Positions 1 to 7,956 of a DNA stretch of 64,000 nt are shown piece after piece. Origin of the DNA: Mycolicibacterium parafortuitum (GTDB lineage Bacteria; Actinomycetota; Actinomycetes; Mycobacteriales; Mycobacteriaceae). The notes beneath the pieces were generated by a model, which worked only from the letters and a program-made list of their open reading frames with translations, was not told the origin of the DNA and did not search any database. A program made the position numbers and the translations under genes. The DNA lies in the NCBI RefSeq assembly GCF_010725485.1, contig NZ_AP022598.1:3286001-3350000 (forward strand). Direction: 5' to 3'. Numbering within the stretch: the first letter of the stretch is position 1; the number at the start of each line of letters is the position of its first letter.

Positions 1-1
1 T

Positions 2-499
2 CGTCAGATCGGCTACGTCGTCACTGATCTGGATCGCGCGCTGGACGGTTGGGTCTGTCTGGGTGTCGGGCCGTGGTTCGTGATCCGCAACCTCGAACAG
101 CGTGTGACCTATCGCGGCGTGCCGTGCGAGATCACGCTGTCGCTGGCGCTGGCCAACAGCGGGGACATGCAGGTCGAGGTGATCTGTCAGCACGACGACA
201 CCCCGAGCGTGTTCACCGAGTTCCTCGCCGCCCGCGGCCCCGGCTTTCACCAGTTGGCTTATTGGACAGAGGATTTCGAATCCACCATGGCCGGACTGGC
301 CGAGACCGGATGGCCGGTGGTGTGGTCCGGTGGTGAGGATGTCGGCACACGGTTCGCCTATCTGGAACCGCCCGGTGGCCCCGCGGCCGCCATCGAGATC
401 ATGGAGCTGACCGATGCCACCTCGGGGATGGCGACGTTCCTGCGCGACGCGGCGGCGTCGTGGGACGGCACGGACCCGATCCGGGAGTTGTCCGGCTGA
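2..499 (+). CDS. VOC/glyoxalase-fold protein, 5' end missing
   Basis: The open frame runs in from the left edge; reading from position 2 gives RQIGYVVTDLDRALDGW, the usual first beta strand of a vicinal-oxygen-chelate (VOC) domain, so the real start lies just outside the window. Later parts fit the same fold: a mid segment with FHQLAYWTEDFE (a metal-ligand-type His after a beta strand) and a C-terminal IEIMELTD strand, where a conserved Glu ligand usually sits. VOC proteins include glyoxalases, dioxygenases and epimerases; the substrate cannot be told from this fragment. It ends 6 bp before the convergent crotonase gene. An ATG at 80 opens the same frame but would delete the first VOC strand, so it was not chosen. 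Confidence 0.8.
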   Translation, partial: RQIGYVVTDLDRALDGWVCLGVGPWFVIRNLEQRVTYRGVPCEITLSLALANSGDMQVEVICQHDDTPSVFTEFLAARGPGFHQLAYWTEDFESTMAGLAETGWPVVWSGGEDVGTRFAYLEPPGGPAAAIEIMELTDATSGMATFLRDAAASWDGTDPIRELSG

Positions 500-505
500 C
501 GGGCG

Positions 506-1222
506 TCACTTGCCCTTGTTCATCACCTTGTCCGCGGCGGCCCAGTGCTCGTCGGACACCCATAGGTGCGCGAACGCGGCGACCGCTTCCGTCGTGGACG
601 CTCCGCGCATCACCCGCTTGACCTGACCCGCCGGGCGCTTGGCCAGCAGCCGGGCGGTCAGGCGCCACTGCTCGTCGAAACTGGCCCGCGGAATCACCTG
701 GTCGATCAGACCGATGCGTTCCGCGTCGGTGGCCGCCAGGATCCGCCCGGTGCCTGCCAGCAGCAGTGCCCGGCTGTAGCCGACGAGTTCCACCAGGCGC
801 TCGGCCCCGCCCCACGCGGGCATGATCTCCAGGGCCACCTGATTGAAGCCGATCTTGATGTCGTCAGCGGCAAGCCGGATGTCGGCGGACACCGCGAACT
901 CGGCCCCGCCACCCAGGGCATGACCGTTGAGCGCGGCCACCGTCGGACCCGGGAACCCCGCGATGCGGTCGCAGATCGAGCGCATCCGTAAGGACATCGC
1001 GCCGGCCTGTTCGACGGTGCGCAACGCGCTCAGTTCCTTGAGGTCGCCGCCGGAGACGAACGCCTTGTCGCCCGCGCCGGTCAGGGCCAGCGCCGCCGCC
1101 CCGCCGGCACCGTCGAGAGCCTCGTCGAGCTGGTCCATCGTCTCGAGCGAGATCGCGTTGCGCGCGTGCGGCCGATCGATCGTGATGATCGCCAGACCGT
1201 CATCGATCTCCAGCTCGACCAT
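506..1222 (-). CDS. Enoyl-CoA hydratase/isomerase (crotonase) family protein
   Basis: A 238-residue crotonase-fold protein. The oxyanion-hole segments are visible: AFVSGGDLKEL around residues 54-63 and HALGGGAEFAVSADIRLA around 101-118. Glu108 fits the first catalytic Glu of enoyl-CoA hydratases. The second position, within FNQVALEIMPAWGG, does not clearly keep its Glu, so hydratase activity is not assured and an isomerase or hydrolase reaction is possible. It is slightly shorter than typical (about 255 residues). It is divergent from the acyl-CoA synthetase at 1316, sharing a 93-bp control region with a palindromic element, which points to a common CoA-thioester catabolic pathway. Start ATG 1222 is preceded on its strand by a GAAGGAGAAT Shine-Dalgarno-like run. 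Confidence 0.85.
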   Translation of the reverse strand: MVELEIDDGLAIITIDRPHARNAISLETMDQLDEALDGAGGAAALALTGAGDKAFVSGGDLKELSALRTVEQAGAMSLRMRSICDRIAGFPGPTVAALNGHALGGGAEFAVSADIRLAADDIKIGFNQVALEIMPAWGGAERLVELVGYSRALLLAGTGRILAATDAERIGLIDQVIPRASFDEQWRLTARLLAKRPAGQVKRVMRGASTTEAVAAFAHLWVSDEHWAAADKVMNKGK

Positions 1223-1242
1223 CCGGTCATTCTCCTTCTACG

Positions 1243-1269
1243 GTATTGGCATTCTCGCAGGCGGAGAAT
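1243..1269. promoter_or_regulatory. Candidate operator in the crotonase/acyl-CoA synthetase divergent region
   Basis: The 93-bp divergent gap holds GGCATTCTC at 1248-1256 and a mirrored GGAGAAT at 1263-1269, forming ATTCTC-N7-GAGAAT. The string TGGCATTCTC recurs upstream of the Mce-associated gene at 5775, and the perfect version of the palindrome sits at 2912-2928. The repeated motif suggests one regulator, probably of TetR type, controlling all three transcripts. The regulator gene is not obvious in the window. Confidence 0.45.
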
Positions 1270-1315
1270 AGCATCGCCTCGCATCTCCTTGCCGACGGGA
1301 AGGTGGCTCCACGCC

Positions 1316-2914
1316 ATGCGAAGGATCCCTGCAGAGCTCGTCGAACGATACGAGCGCGAGGGCTATTGGACCCGCGAGACCCTCGGCGACATGTTGGCCG
1401 ACGGGCTCAAGAAGAGTCCGGACGCCGGCTTCTACGTGCACTCTGCCATGCGGCCGTATTCGGGCACCTTCGGCGACGTCGAGCACGATGCGCGGCGGTT
1501 GGCCGCCGGACTGCGGGAGCGCGGCGTCGGGGCCGGCGACGTGGTCGCCCTGCAACTGCCGAACTGGCGGGAGGCAGCGGTCACGTTCTGGGCTTCGGCG
1601 TTCCTCGGTGCCGTCGTGGTGCCGATCGTGCACTTCTACGGGCGCAAGGAACTGGCGCACATCCTGGCGACCGCCGCACCGCGGGTGTTCGTGACCACCG
1701 GAGAGTTCGGCCGTCTGCGTTATCAGCCCGACCTGTGTGCCGGCGTGCCGATCGTCGCCTTGGTCGGCGACGAACACGAGTCCTCGGGTCACGTTTATGC
1801 ATTCGAGGATCTGCTCGCGGCCGAACCGATGCAAGGCACGGTCGCCGCCGACCCGGCCGCGCCGGCGCTGATCGCGTTCACCTCGGGCACCACCCGGGAT
1901 CCCAAGGGTGTGATCCACAGCCACCAGACGCTGAGCTTCGAGACCCGCCAGCTACTGGAGAACTACCCGCCTGACCGCGGTCGGCAACTGACCGCGACCC
2001 CGGTGGGGCACTTCATCGGAATGCTCGGGGCGTTCCTGATCCCGGTGCTCGAGGGAGCGCCGATCGATCTGTGCGACGTGTGGGATCCGGGGCGCGTGCT
2101 GGCGCTCATCGAGCGCGACGGGTTGTCGGTCGGCGGCGGGCCGCCGTACTTCGTGACCAGCCTGCTGGACCATCCCGACTGCAGGCCCGAGCACCTGAGC
2201 CACTTCAAGACCGTCGGGCTGGGCGGATCCACGGTGCCGGCAGCGGTCACCCGCAGGCTGACCGACCTCGGCATGTTCGTGTTCCGGTCCTACGGCAGCA
2301 CCGAGCACCCGTCGATCACCGGGTCGCGGCCCGACGCGCCCGAGGACAAGCGGCTGTTCACCGACGGCGACGCGCGCCCCGGTGTCGAGATCAAACTCGG
2401 GCCTGACGGCGAGATCTACAGCCGTGGACCGGATCTGTGCCTGGGCTACATCGACGAGGAGCTCACCGCGCGGGCGTTCGACGACGACGGCTGGTACCGC
2501 ACCGGCGACATCGGCGTGCTCGACGAGGACGGGTATCTGACGATCACCGACCGCAAGGCGGACGTGATCATCCGCGGCGGGGAGAACATCAGCGCGCTGG
2601 AGGTCGAGGAGGTGCTCCTGGCGATGCCGCCGGTCGCCGAGGCCGTCGTCGTCGCCGCGCCCGACGAACGGCTGGGGGAGCACACCGCGGCGGTGCTGCG
2701 GATTCGCGACGGGCACGAGATGCCGACGCTCGAGGACGTGCGCGCCCACTTCAGAAGCGTCGGCGTCGCCACCCAGAAGTGGCCCGAGGAGTTGCACCGC
2801 GTGCCGGCCGGAGAGGACTTCCCGCGGACCGCCAGCGGCAAGGTGCAGAAGTACATGATCCGGCAACAAGTCGCCGAAAGCGCGCAACGGGTCGTTGCGG
2901 CCCAACAAAAATGA
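1316..2914 (+). CDS. AMP-binding acyl-CoA synthetase (FadD-like)
   Basis: A 532-residue ANL-superfamily enzyme that would activate a carboxylic acid to its CoA thioester through an acyl-adenylate. The P-loop FTSGTTRDPKG starts at residue 188. The adenylation-core motifs YGSTEHP and GWYRTGDIG, the hinge DRKADVIIRGGENIS and the C-terminal catalytic Lys509 in ASGKVQK are all present. The frame is open back to 1166, but the ATG at 1316 is preferred because it follows GGGAAGGTGG and keeps the divergent promoter region free. The N-terminus resembles cyclohexanecarboxylate or other short/cyclic-acid CoA ligases, though this cannot fix the substrate. The amidohydrolase gene follows after 35 bp. Confidence 0.9.
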   Translation: MRRIPAELVERYEREGYWTRETLGDMLADGLKKSPDAGFYVHSAMRPYSGTFGDVEHDARRLAAGLRERGVGAGDVVALQLPNWREAAVTFWASAFLGAVVVPIVHFYGRKELAHILATAAPRVFVTTGEFGRLRYQPDLCAGVPIVALVGDEHESSGHVYAFEDLLAAEPMQGTVAADPAAPALIAFTSGTTRDPKGVIHSHQTLSFETRQLLENYPPDRGRQLTATPVGHFIGMLGAFLIPVLEGAPIDLCDVWDPGRVLALIERDGLSVGGGPPYFVTSLLDHPDCRPEHLSHFKTVGLGGSTVPAAVTRRLTDLGMFVFRSYGSTEHPSITGSRPDAPEDKRLFTDGDARPGVEIKLGPDGEIYSRGPDLCLGYIDEELTARAFDDDGWYRTGDIGVLDEDGYLTITDRKADVIIRGGENISALEVEEVLLAMPPVAEAVVVAAPDERLGEHTAAVLRIRDGHEMPTLEDVRAHFRSVGVATQKWPEELHRVPAGEDFPRTASGKVQKYMIRQQVAESAQRVVAAQQK

Positions 2915-2928
2915 GAATACGATTCTCA
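2912..2928. promoter_or_regulatory. Perfect 7-bp-arm palindrome, candidate operator
   Basis: TGAGAAT-ACG-ATTCTCA is a perfect inverted repeat that begins on the stop codon of the acyl-CoA synthetase and lies 21 bp before the amidohydrolase start. This is the best copy of a motif also found near 1250 and 5726. Its placement implies that the genes from 2950 onward have their own regulated promoter. Family assignment of the binding protein is inference. Confidence 0.55.
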
Positions 2929-2949
2929 CGATAGGAAAAGGAGTCTTTC

Positions 2950-4140
2950 ATGGGACAACTGTCGCACCGGGTTGAGATCCCGTTCCCGCTGTTCGATGCG
3001 GACAACCACCTCTATGAGCCGCCAGAGGCGATGACCAAGTACCTGCCCAAGGAGTACAAGGACATCGTCCAGTACGTCGAGATCAACGGGCGCACCAAGA
3101 TCGCGCTGAACGGCCAGATCAGCAACTACATTCCGAACCCGACGTTCTCGGTGGTCGCCAAGCCGGGTGCGTGGGAGGAGTACTTCAAGTACGGCAACCC
3201 GGACGGCAAGAGCAAGCGCGAGCTGTTCGGTGAGCCGATGAAGGCCATTCCGGCGTTCTTCGAGCCCGAGCCGCGCATCAAGGTGATGGACGAGCTCGGC
3301 GTCGACCGCAGCCTGATGTTCCCGACGCTGGCCAGCCTGATCGAGGAGCGGCTCTCCGACGATCCGGTCGCCATCCACGTGATCATCCACTCGCTGAACC
3401 AGTGGCTGGACGAGGTGTGGGGCTTCAACTACCAGAACCGCATCTTCACCACGCCGGTCATCACGCTGCCGATCGTCGAGAAGGCGATCGAGGAACTCGA
3501 GTGGTGCGTCAAGCGCGGTGCCCGCGCGATCCTGATCCGGCCGGCTCCGGTGCCCGGTTTCCGCGGCCCGCGCTCGTTCGCGCTGCCCGAGTTCGATCCG
3601 TTCTGGGAGCGCGTCGTCCACCACGACATCTTCGTCGGTATGCACTCCTCCGACAGTGGCTACTCGCGCTACACCTCGGAGTGGGACGGCAAGGCCCAGG
3701 AGATGCTGCCCTTCCAGACCAACGCGATGTCGATCCTCAACGAGTGGCGTCCGATCCAGGACGCGGTGGCGTCGTGGGTGATCCACGGTGCGCTGTTCCG
3801 GCACCCGAAGCTCAAGGTCGGCATCGTCGAGGCCGGCTCGAAATGGATGTTCCCGCTGCTGGACTCGATGGCCGAGGTGTACAAGAAGGCGCCCGAGGCC
3901 TTTCTCGGCAACCCGATCGAGGAGATCAAGAACCGCATCTACGTCAGCCCGTTCTACGAGGAGGGCATCGACGACCTGATCAACCTGATCGGTGTGGACC
4001 AGGTGCTCTACGGTTCGGACTGGCCGCATCCGGAGGGCCTCGCGGAACCGACGCACTACGTCACCGCCCTCGAGCACCTCTCGGTCGAGGACCAGGCCAA
4101 GATCATGGGTGGCAACCTGGGGCGCCTCGTCACGACGTGA
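2950..4140 (+). CDS. Amidohydrolase-2 family metal-dependent hydrolase/decarboxylase
   Basis: A 396-residue TIM-barrel protein of the amidohydrolase-2 type (the group containing ACMSD and gamma-resorcylate decarboxylases). The N-terminal metal motif region DADNHLYEPP spans residues 16-25, with D18 and H20 as likely ligands. A His in MHSSDSGYSRY, the WVIHGALFRHPKLKVGI segment and the late Asp in LYGSDWPHPEG complete the usual pattern. Members hydrolyse C-N or C-C bonds or decarboxylate aromatic acids. Placed between two acyl-CoA synthetase genes, it may open or trim a cyclic intermediate, but this is inference. Start ATG 2950 follows AAAAGGAG at good spacing. Its stop overlaps the GTG start of the next gene by 4 nt. 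Confidence 0.88.
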   Translation: MGQLSHRVEIPFPLFDADNHLYEPPEAMTKYLPKEYKDIVQYVEINGRTKIALNGQISNYIPNPTFSVVAKPGAWEEYFKYGNPDGKSKRELFGEPMKAIPAFFEPEPRIKVMDELGVDRSLMFPTLASLIEERLSDDPVAIHVIIHSLNQWLDEVWGFNYQNRIFTTPVITLPIVEKAIEELEWCVKRGARAILIRPAPVPGFRGPRSFALPEFDPFWERVVHHDIFVGMHSSDSGYSRYTSEWDGKAQEMLPFQTNAMSILNEWRPIQDAVASWVIHGALFRHPKLKVGIVEAGSKWMFPLLDSMAEVYKKAPEAFLGNPIEEIKNRIYVSPFYEEGIDDLINLIGVDQVLYGSDWPHPEGLAEPTHYVTALEHLSVEDQAKIMGGNLGRLVTT

Positions 4141-5624
4141 CGTACCAAGGCCAATGGCGGACCCTCCCTGAGTTGGTCGCCAGCGCAGCGGACCGATTCG
4201 GCGACGCGGAAGCGGTCGTCGACGGTCCGCTGCGCTTGTCCTTCGCAGAAGTCGGCGAGCGGATCAGCTGTGCTGCAGGAGCTTTCGCCGACCTCGGCAT
4301 CGAGAAGGGGGACCGGGCGGCGATCTGGGCCCCCAACAGCGCCGAATGGATCATCGCCGCGTTCGGGCTGCTGACCGCCGGCGGGGTGCTCGTGCCCGTC
4401 AACACCCGGTTCAAGTCCGACGAAGCGTCCGACATCATCAGCCGCAGCGGCGCGAAGGCTGTTCTGGTGCAGCAGGGATTTCTCGGGGTCGAGTACACGC
4501 TGCCTTCGTCGTGGGCTGGACGGCGACCGCCCGTCATCGATCTGAAATCCGACTTCCTCTCCAGCGGAAGGCCTTTCAGCAGACCTGTCGACGGCGACGA
4601 CATCTCCGACATCATCTTCACCTCCGGCACCACCGGGCGGCCCAAGGGTGTGATGATGAACCACCGCCAGAATCTGCGGCTCTACCAGGAGTGGTGCGAC
4701 CTCGCCGACCTGCGCGAGGGTGACCGCTATCTGATGGTCAACCCGTATTTCCACACCTTCGGCTACAAGGCCGGGCTGATCGCGTCATTCATCCGGGGCG
4801 CCACGATGCTGCCGGTGCCGGTATTCGACGTCGACCGCGTGGTGGAACTCATTGCCGCCGAGCGCATCACGATGCTGCCCGGGCCGCCCACGCTCTATCA
4901 CTCGCTGTTGTCGGTGCCGGACAAGTCCAAATTGTCCACGTTGCGCGCCGGGGTCACCGGGGCCGCGGACATCCCCGTCGAGCTGATCCGGCGGGTACAC
5001 GAGGAGCTGCCGTTCCAGACGCTCGCGACGGGTTACGGGCTGACCGAGGCCGGGACGGTGACACTGTCGCGCCCGGGGGATTCGTTCGAGGACATCGCGA
5101 CCACCGCGGGCGTCGCGTGCGACGGTGTCGAGATGCGCATCGCCGAGGACGGCGAGGTGCTGGTGCGCGGCTACACCGTGATGCAGGGCTACCTCGACGA
5201 CCCGGCGGCCACCGCCGAGGCCATCGACGGCGAGGGCTGGTTGCACACCGGCGACCTCGGCACCGTCGACGACGCCGGGCGACTCCGCATCGTCGGGCGC
5301 AAGAAGGACATGTTCATCGTCGGCGGCTTCAACGCCTACCCGGCCGAGATCGAGGGGTTCCTGCTGGAGCATCCCGCCGTGGCGCAGGCCGCGGTGATCG
5401 GGGTGCCCGACGAGCGGCTGGGCCAGGTGGGCAAGGCGTTCGTGGTGCCGAAGGCGGGCTCGGGCGATCCCGCCGCAGAGCTGAACAAGGACGATCTGGT
5501 GGCCTGGTGCCGAGACCGAATGGCAGGTTTCAAGGTGCCGCGGTATGTAGAGTTCCTCGACGAGTTGCCGTTGAACGCCACCGGCAAGGTGATGAAGGAC
5601 CGCCTGGAGGCCAGCCCGCGCTGA
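4137..5624 (+). CDS. AMP-binding acyl-CoA synthetase (FadD3-like)
   Basis: A 495-residue acyl-CoA ligase. Motifs: P-loop IFTSGTTGRPKG from residue 160, YGLTEAG, GWLHTGDLG, GRKKDMFIVGGFNAYPAEIE and the catalytic Lys484 in TGKVMKD. The frame stays open back to 3402, but that stretch is a shadow of the amidohydrolase; GTG 4137 forms a GTGA overlap with the preceding stop and starts directly with the normal N-terminus, so it is chosen. The GGFNAYPAEIE hinge and general length resemble FadD3-type ligases acting on steroid-derived propanoates. That likeness is by eye and does not prove a steroid substrate. The two genes appear translationally coupled. Confidence 0.9.
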   Translation: MTYQGQWRTLPELVASAADRFGDAEAVVDGPLRLSFAEVGERISCAAGAFADLGIEKGDRAAIWAPNSAEWIIAAFGLLTAGGVLVPVNTRFKSDEASDIISRSGAKAVLVQQGFLGVEYTLPSSWAGRRPPVIDLKSDFLSSGRPFSRPVDGDDISDIIFTSGTTGRPKGVMMNHRQNLRLYQEWCDLADLREGDRYLMVNPYFHTFGYKAGLIASFIRGATMLPVPVFDVDRVVELIAAERITMLPGPPTLYHSLLSVPDKSKLSTLRAGVTGAADIPVELIRRVHEELPFQTLATGYGLTEAGTVTLSRPGDSFEDIATTAGVACDGVEMRIAEDGEVLVRGYTVMQGYLDDPAATAEAIDGEGWLHTGDLGTVDDAGRLRIVGRKKDMFIVGGFNAYPAEIEGFLLEHPAVAQAAVIGVPDERLGQVGKAFVVPKAGSGDPAAELNKDDLVAWCRDRMAGFKVPRYVEFLDELPLNATGKVMKDRLEASPR

Positions 5625-5628
5625 GCGC

Positions 5629-5653
5629 CCGCCCAGCGTACGGGCGGTGTTTT
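5629..5653 (+). terminator. Probable intrinsic terminator after the amidohydrolase/fadD pair
   Basis: Directly after the stop codon a 6-bp stem, CCGCCC (5629-5634) with GGGCGG (5642-5647) and a 7-nt loop, is followed by TGTTTT. The short T-run is unusual for mycobacteria and supports termination here. It separates this unit from the Mce-associated genes. Confidence 0.55.
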
Positions 5654-5719
5654 CGCAGGCCGGCCTTTTTGTCCGGACCTGCGGACCGGAGGTATCGTTA
5701 ATGCGATACTCAAAAATCA

Positions 5720-5732
5720 AGAATGGCATTCT
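5720..5732. promoter_or_regulatory. Candidate operator upstream of Mce-associated genes
   Basis: AGAATG-G-CATTCT is a perfect 6-bp-arm palindrome about 43 bp before the start at 5775. It matches the core of the 2912 palindrome (AGAAT-NNN-ATTCT), and its right half TGGCATTCTC is identical to the element near 1247. This ties the Mce-associated pair to the same presumed regulon as the crotonase/ligase genes. Confidence 0.5.
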
Positions 5733-5774
5733 CATAGTGGTTTTCCGCGATGACCAGCAGACAAGGAGGTCGGT

Positions 5775-6635
5775 GTGCCGTCATTCAGGCGACGTGACAC
5801 GGTGATCGACGCCGATCGCGTCGAAGAGTCGACCGTGGATCCTGAGCGGGCGGCAGACGCCGACCAGATCCGGGCATTGGCCGAGGAAGCCGAAGCCGAA
5901 GCCGCGGAAGCCGAGGCGATCGCCGCGGCGGCCCGGGCGCGCGCCCGGGCGGCACGTTTGCGCCGCCAGGCACTCGACGCCGACGGGAAACCGATCGACG
6001 CGCAAAAGACTGCCGACGTCGAGGACGCCGGGGACGCCGACGAATCGGCCGACGGCGAGGCCGTCGACATCGACGAGGCAGAGGCGATTACCGACACCCC
6101 CGAAGCCGCACCCGGCAACCGCAAGCGGCGCCTGGCGCGTCCGCGGTGGCAGTCGGTCGCGGTGGCGGTGATCCTCACGATCGCCGTGCTGGGCACCGCC
6201 GCACTGCTGGCCGTCAGCGGCTACATGCGGTTGGAGCACCGCGACGCGCAGGCACTCCATCAGCAGAACGCCGAGTACGCCGCGGCGGCCCGGCAGAGCG
6301 TCGTGACGCTGATGTCACTGGACTTCAACAACGCCGAAGCGGACGTCCAGCGCATCATCGACAACTCGACCGGCCAGTTCAAGGACGACTTCGAGGCCCA
6401 GGCCGCCGACTTCGTGAAGGTCGCCCAGGACTCCAAGGTCGTCACCGAGGTCACGGTGAACTCGACCGCCGTGGAGTCGATGACCGACGACACCGCCGAG
6501 GTGCTCGTCGCGGCGTCATCGCGGGTCACCAACACCGCCGGGGCCAACCAGGAACCGCGAACCTGGCGGCTGCGAGTGAGCCTGGTGCGTGAGGGCGACC
6601 AGATCAAGATGTCGAAAGTGGAGTTCGTGCCGTGA
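5775..6635 (+). CDS. Mce-associated membrane protein (Mas/Mam type)
   Basis: A 286-residue protein with a long, charged, Ala/Glu-rich N-terminal region (residues 15-115, probably helical or coiled coil), one membrane segment (about 126-148, VAVAVILTIAVLGTAALLAV) and an extracytoplasmic NTF2-like domain. That domain begins with the family pattern of an Arg-Gln-rich helix and a DFNNAEADVQRIIDNSTGQF segment typical of Mce-associated proteins. These proteins accompany Mce lipid importers and are thought to stabilise them. No mce genes lie in this window, so the partner complex is elsewhere. Start GTG 5775 follows AAGGAGGT. The next homologous gene overlaps by 4 nt. Confidence 0.85.
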   Translation: MPSFRRRDTVIDADRVEESTVDPERAADADQIRALAEEAEAEAAEAEAIAAAARARARAARLRRQALDADGKPIDAQKTADVEDAGDADESADGEAVDIDEAEAITDTPEAAPGNRKRRLARPRWQSVAVAVILTIAVLGTAALLAVSGYMRLEHRDAQALHQQNAEYAAAARQSVVTLMSLDFNNAEADVQRIIDNSTGQFKDDFEAQAADFVKVAQDSKVVTEVTVNSTAVESMTDDTAEVLVAASSRVTNTAGANQEPRTWRLRVSLVREGDQIKMSKVEFVP

Positions 6636-7270
6636 GCGACAAAGAGTCCACCACCGCCGAGGACACCACCGCCGATGGTGACGAGGCCACGGATGCGGCA
6701 TCCGAGTCCGCCGAAGTCACCGAATCCGAAGCGGTCGAGGTGACAGGCGAGGCGCCGGACGCGTTGCCCGCGCGGCGCAATGTGCGCGTGCTCGTCGCGT
6801 CGGTCGTGGTCGCGCTGCTGATGCTCGGTGGCTCCGCCGGGCTGGCCGCCTGGCTGTACTACAACGAGTACCGGCCGGACAAGGAAACCGATCCGGCCGC
6901 CGCGCAGGTCGCGCTCGAAGCGGCCAAGACCGGCACGATCGCACTGCTGTCGTACTCGCCGGAGTCGCTCGACCAGGACTTCGCCAATGCGAAGTCGAAA
7001 CTGACCGGGGACTTCCTGTCGTACTACACCCAGTTCACCGAACAGATCGTCGCGCCTGCGGCGAAGGAGAAGTCGGTCAAGACCGCGGCGTCGGTGGTCG
7101 GGTCCGGGGTCTCGCAGATCAGCGCCGACAGCGCCGAGGTGCTGGTGTTCATCAACCAGACCACGACGAGCAAGGAGAACCCCGACGGCGCGTTCGCCGC
7201 GAGCAGCGTCAAGGTGGGGTTGACAAAGATCGACGGCACCTGGCTGATCGCGTCGTTCGACCCGGTATAG
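6632..7270 (+). CDS. Mce-associated membrane protein (second copy)
   Basis: A 212-residue relative of the preceding protein: acidic N-terminus rich in Thr/Glu/Ser (1-45), one membrane helix near 52-74 (VLVASVVVALLMLGGSAGLAAWLYY) and an outer domain with SPESLDQDFANAKSKLTGDFLSYY, aligning with the NNAEADVQRIIDNSTGQFKDD element of its neighbour. Its GTG start overlaps the upstream stop (GTGA), so the two are coupled and probably act as a pair at an Mce transporter. It is followed after 20 bp by an IspD-like gene. Confidence 0.85.
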   Translation: MSDKESTTAEDTTADGDEATDAASESAEVTESEAVEVTGEAPDALPARRNVRVLVASVVVALLMLGGSAGLAAWLYYNEYRPDKETDPAAAQVALEAAKTGTIALLSYSPESLDQDFANAKSKLTGDFLSYYTQFTEQIVAPAAKEKSVKTAASVVGSGVSQISADSAEVLVFINQTTTSKENPDGAFAASSVKVGLTKIDGTWLIASFDPV

Positions 7271-7290
7271 CGCGGATATCCTCGGACGCC

Positions 7291-7956
7291 GTGACGTTAA
7301 CGGCGTTGGTCCCTGTCCCGATGGAGCTGCAACAGCGGCCCGATGCGGTGTTCGCGCCGATCGCCGGACAGTCGGTCCTCGCGCGGATCGTGCGCACCCT
7401 CGCGTCGGTGGCGGACGTCGCGCTGGGCGGTGTCGTGGTGGCGGTGGCCGAGCCGCTGGCACCGAGCGCGGCAGCGGCATTGGCGGGCATACCGGCGGTG
7501 CGCGTGGTGACCGCCGCGGCACCGGGTCGGCGCCGGCAGTGCATCGCCGCCGGATTGCAGGACATCGGCGGCGGATCGGTGCTGCTGCACGACCTCGCCT
7601 GGCCGCTGATCGCCGAGGACACCCTGGGGCGCGTCACCGCCGCTCTGCGGGACGGCGCCGACGCCGTACTGCCGGCGTGTGCGGTCACCGACAGCATCAA
7701 GGACGTGGACACCTCGGGGGCGGTCGCCGCGACCCTGGACCGGTCCGCGCTGCGGACGGTCCAATACCCGCGCGGCTTCGATGTCGCGGTGCTGGCGCGA
7801 CTGCTCGACACCGCCGGCGCAGACGATTTCGACGAGCTCGCCGCGGTGCTGACCTCGGGGGCGGCGGTGACGGTGGTCGACGGTGACACCACCACGTCGA
7901 GATTCGAATTGCCCGACGACGCAGGCTATCTCGCGGCTGTCATCGCGAGTCGGTGA
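7291..7956 (+). CDS. IspD-like nucleotidyltransferase paralogue with substituted motifs
   Basis: A 221-residue protein of the IspD (MEP cytidylyltransferase) fold. The conserved positions are changed: the N-terminal CTP-binding loop AAGxGxR is replaced by VPVPMELQQRP, the HDAARP motif reads HDLAWP, and the QTPQxF motif reads VQYPRGFD. It therefore looks catalytically impaired or altered in specificity. It lies tail to tail with the canonical-looking gene at 7940-8656, overlapping it by 17 bp. Start is GTG 7291, 20 bp after the Mce-associated gene, so co-transcription with that pair is likely. A regulatory or partner role is possible but unproven. Confidence 0.75.
   Translation: MTLTALVPVPMELQQRPDAVFAPIAGQSVLARIVRTLASVADVALGGVVVAVAEPLAPSAAAALAGIPAVRVVTAAAPGRRRQCIAAGLQDIGGGSVLLHDLAWPLIAEDTLGRVTAALRDGADAVLPACAVTDSIKDVDTSGAVAATLDRSALRTVQYPRGFDVAVLARLLDTAGADDFDELAAVLTSGAAVTVVDGDTTTSRFELPDDAGYLAAVIASR

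Noticed and set aside
3402..4136. Upstream extension of the second FadD frame
   Set aside because: It lies inside the amidohydrolase gene in another frame, has no acyl-CoA synthetase features, and GTG 4137 starts the normal N-terminus.
5654..5698. Second possible hairpin GCAGG...CCTGC after the terminator at 5629
   Set aside because: It contains a mismatch and a long T-rich loop; may be part of the promoter region, not enough to call.
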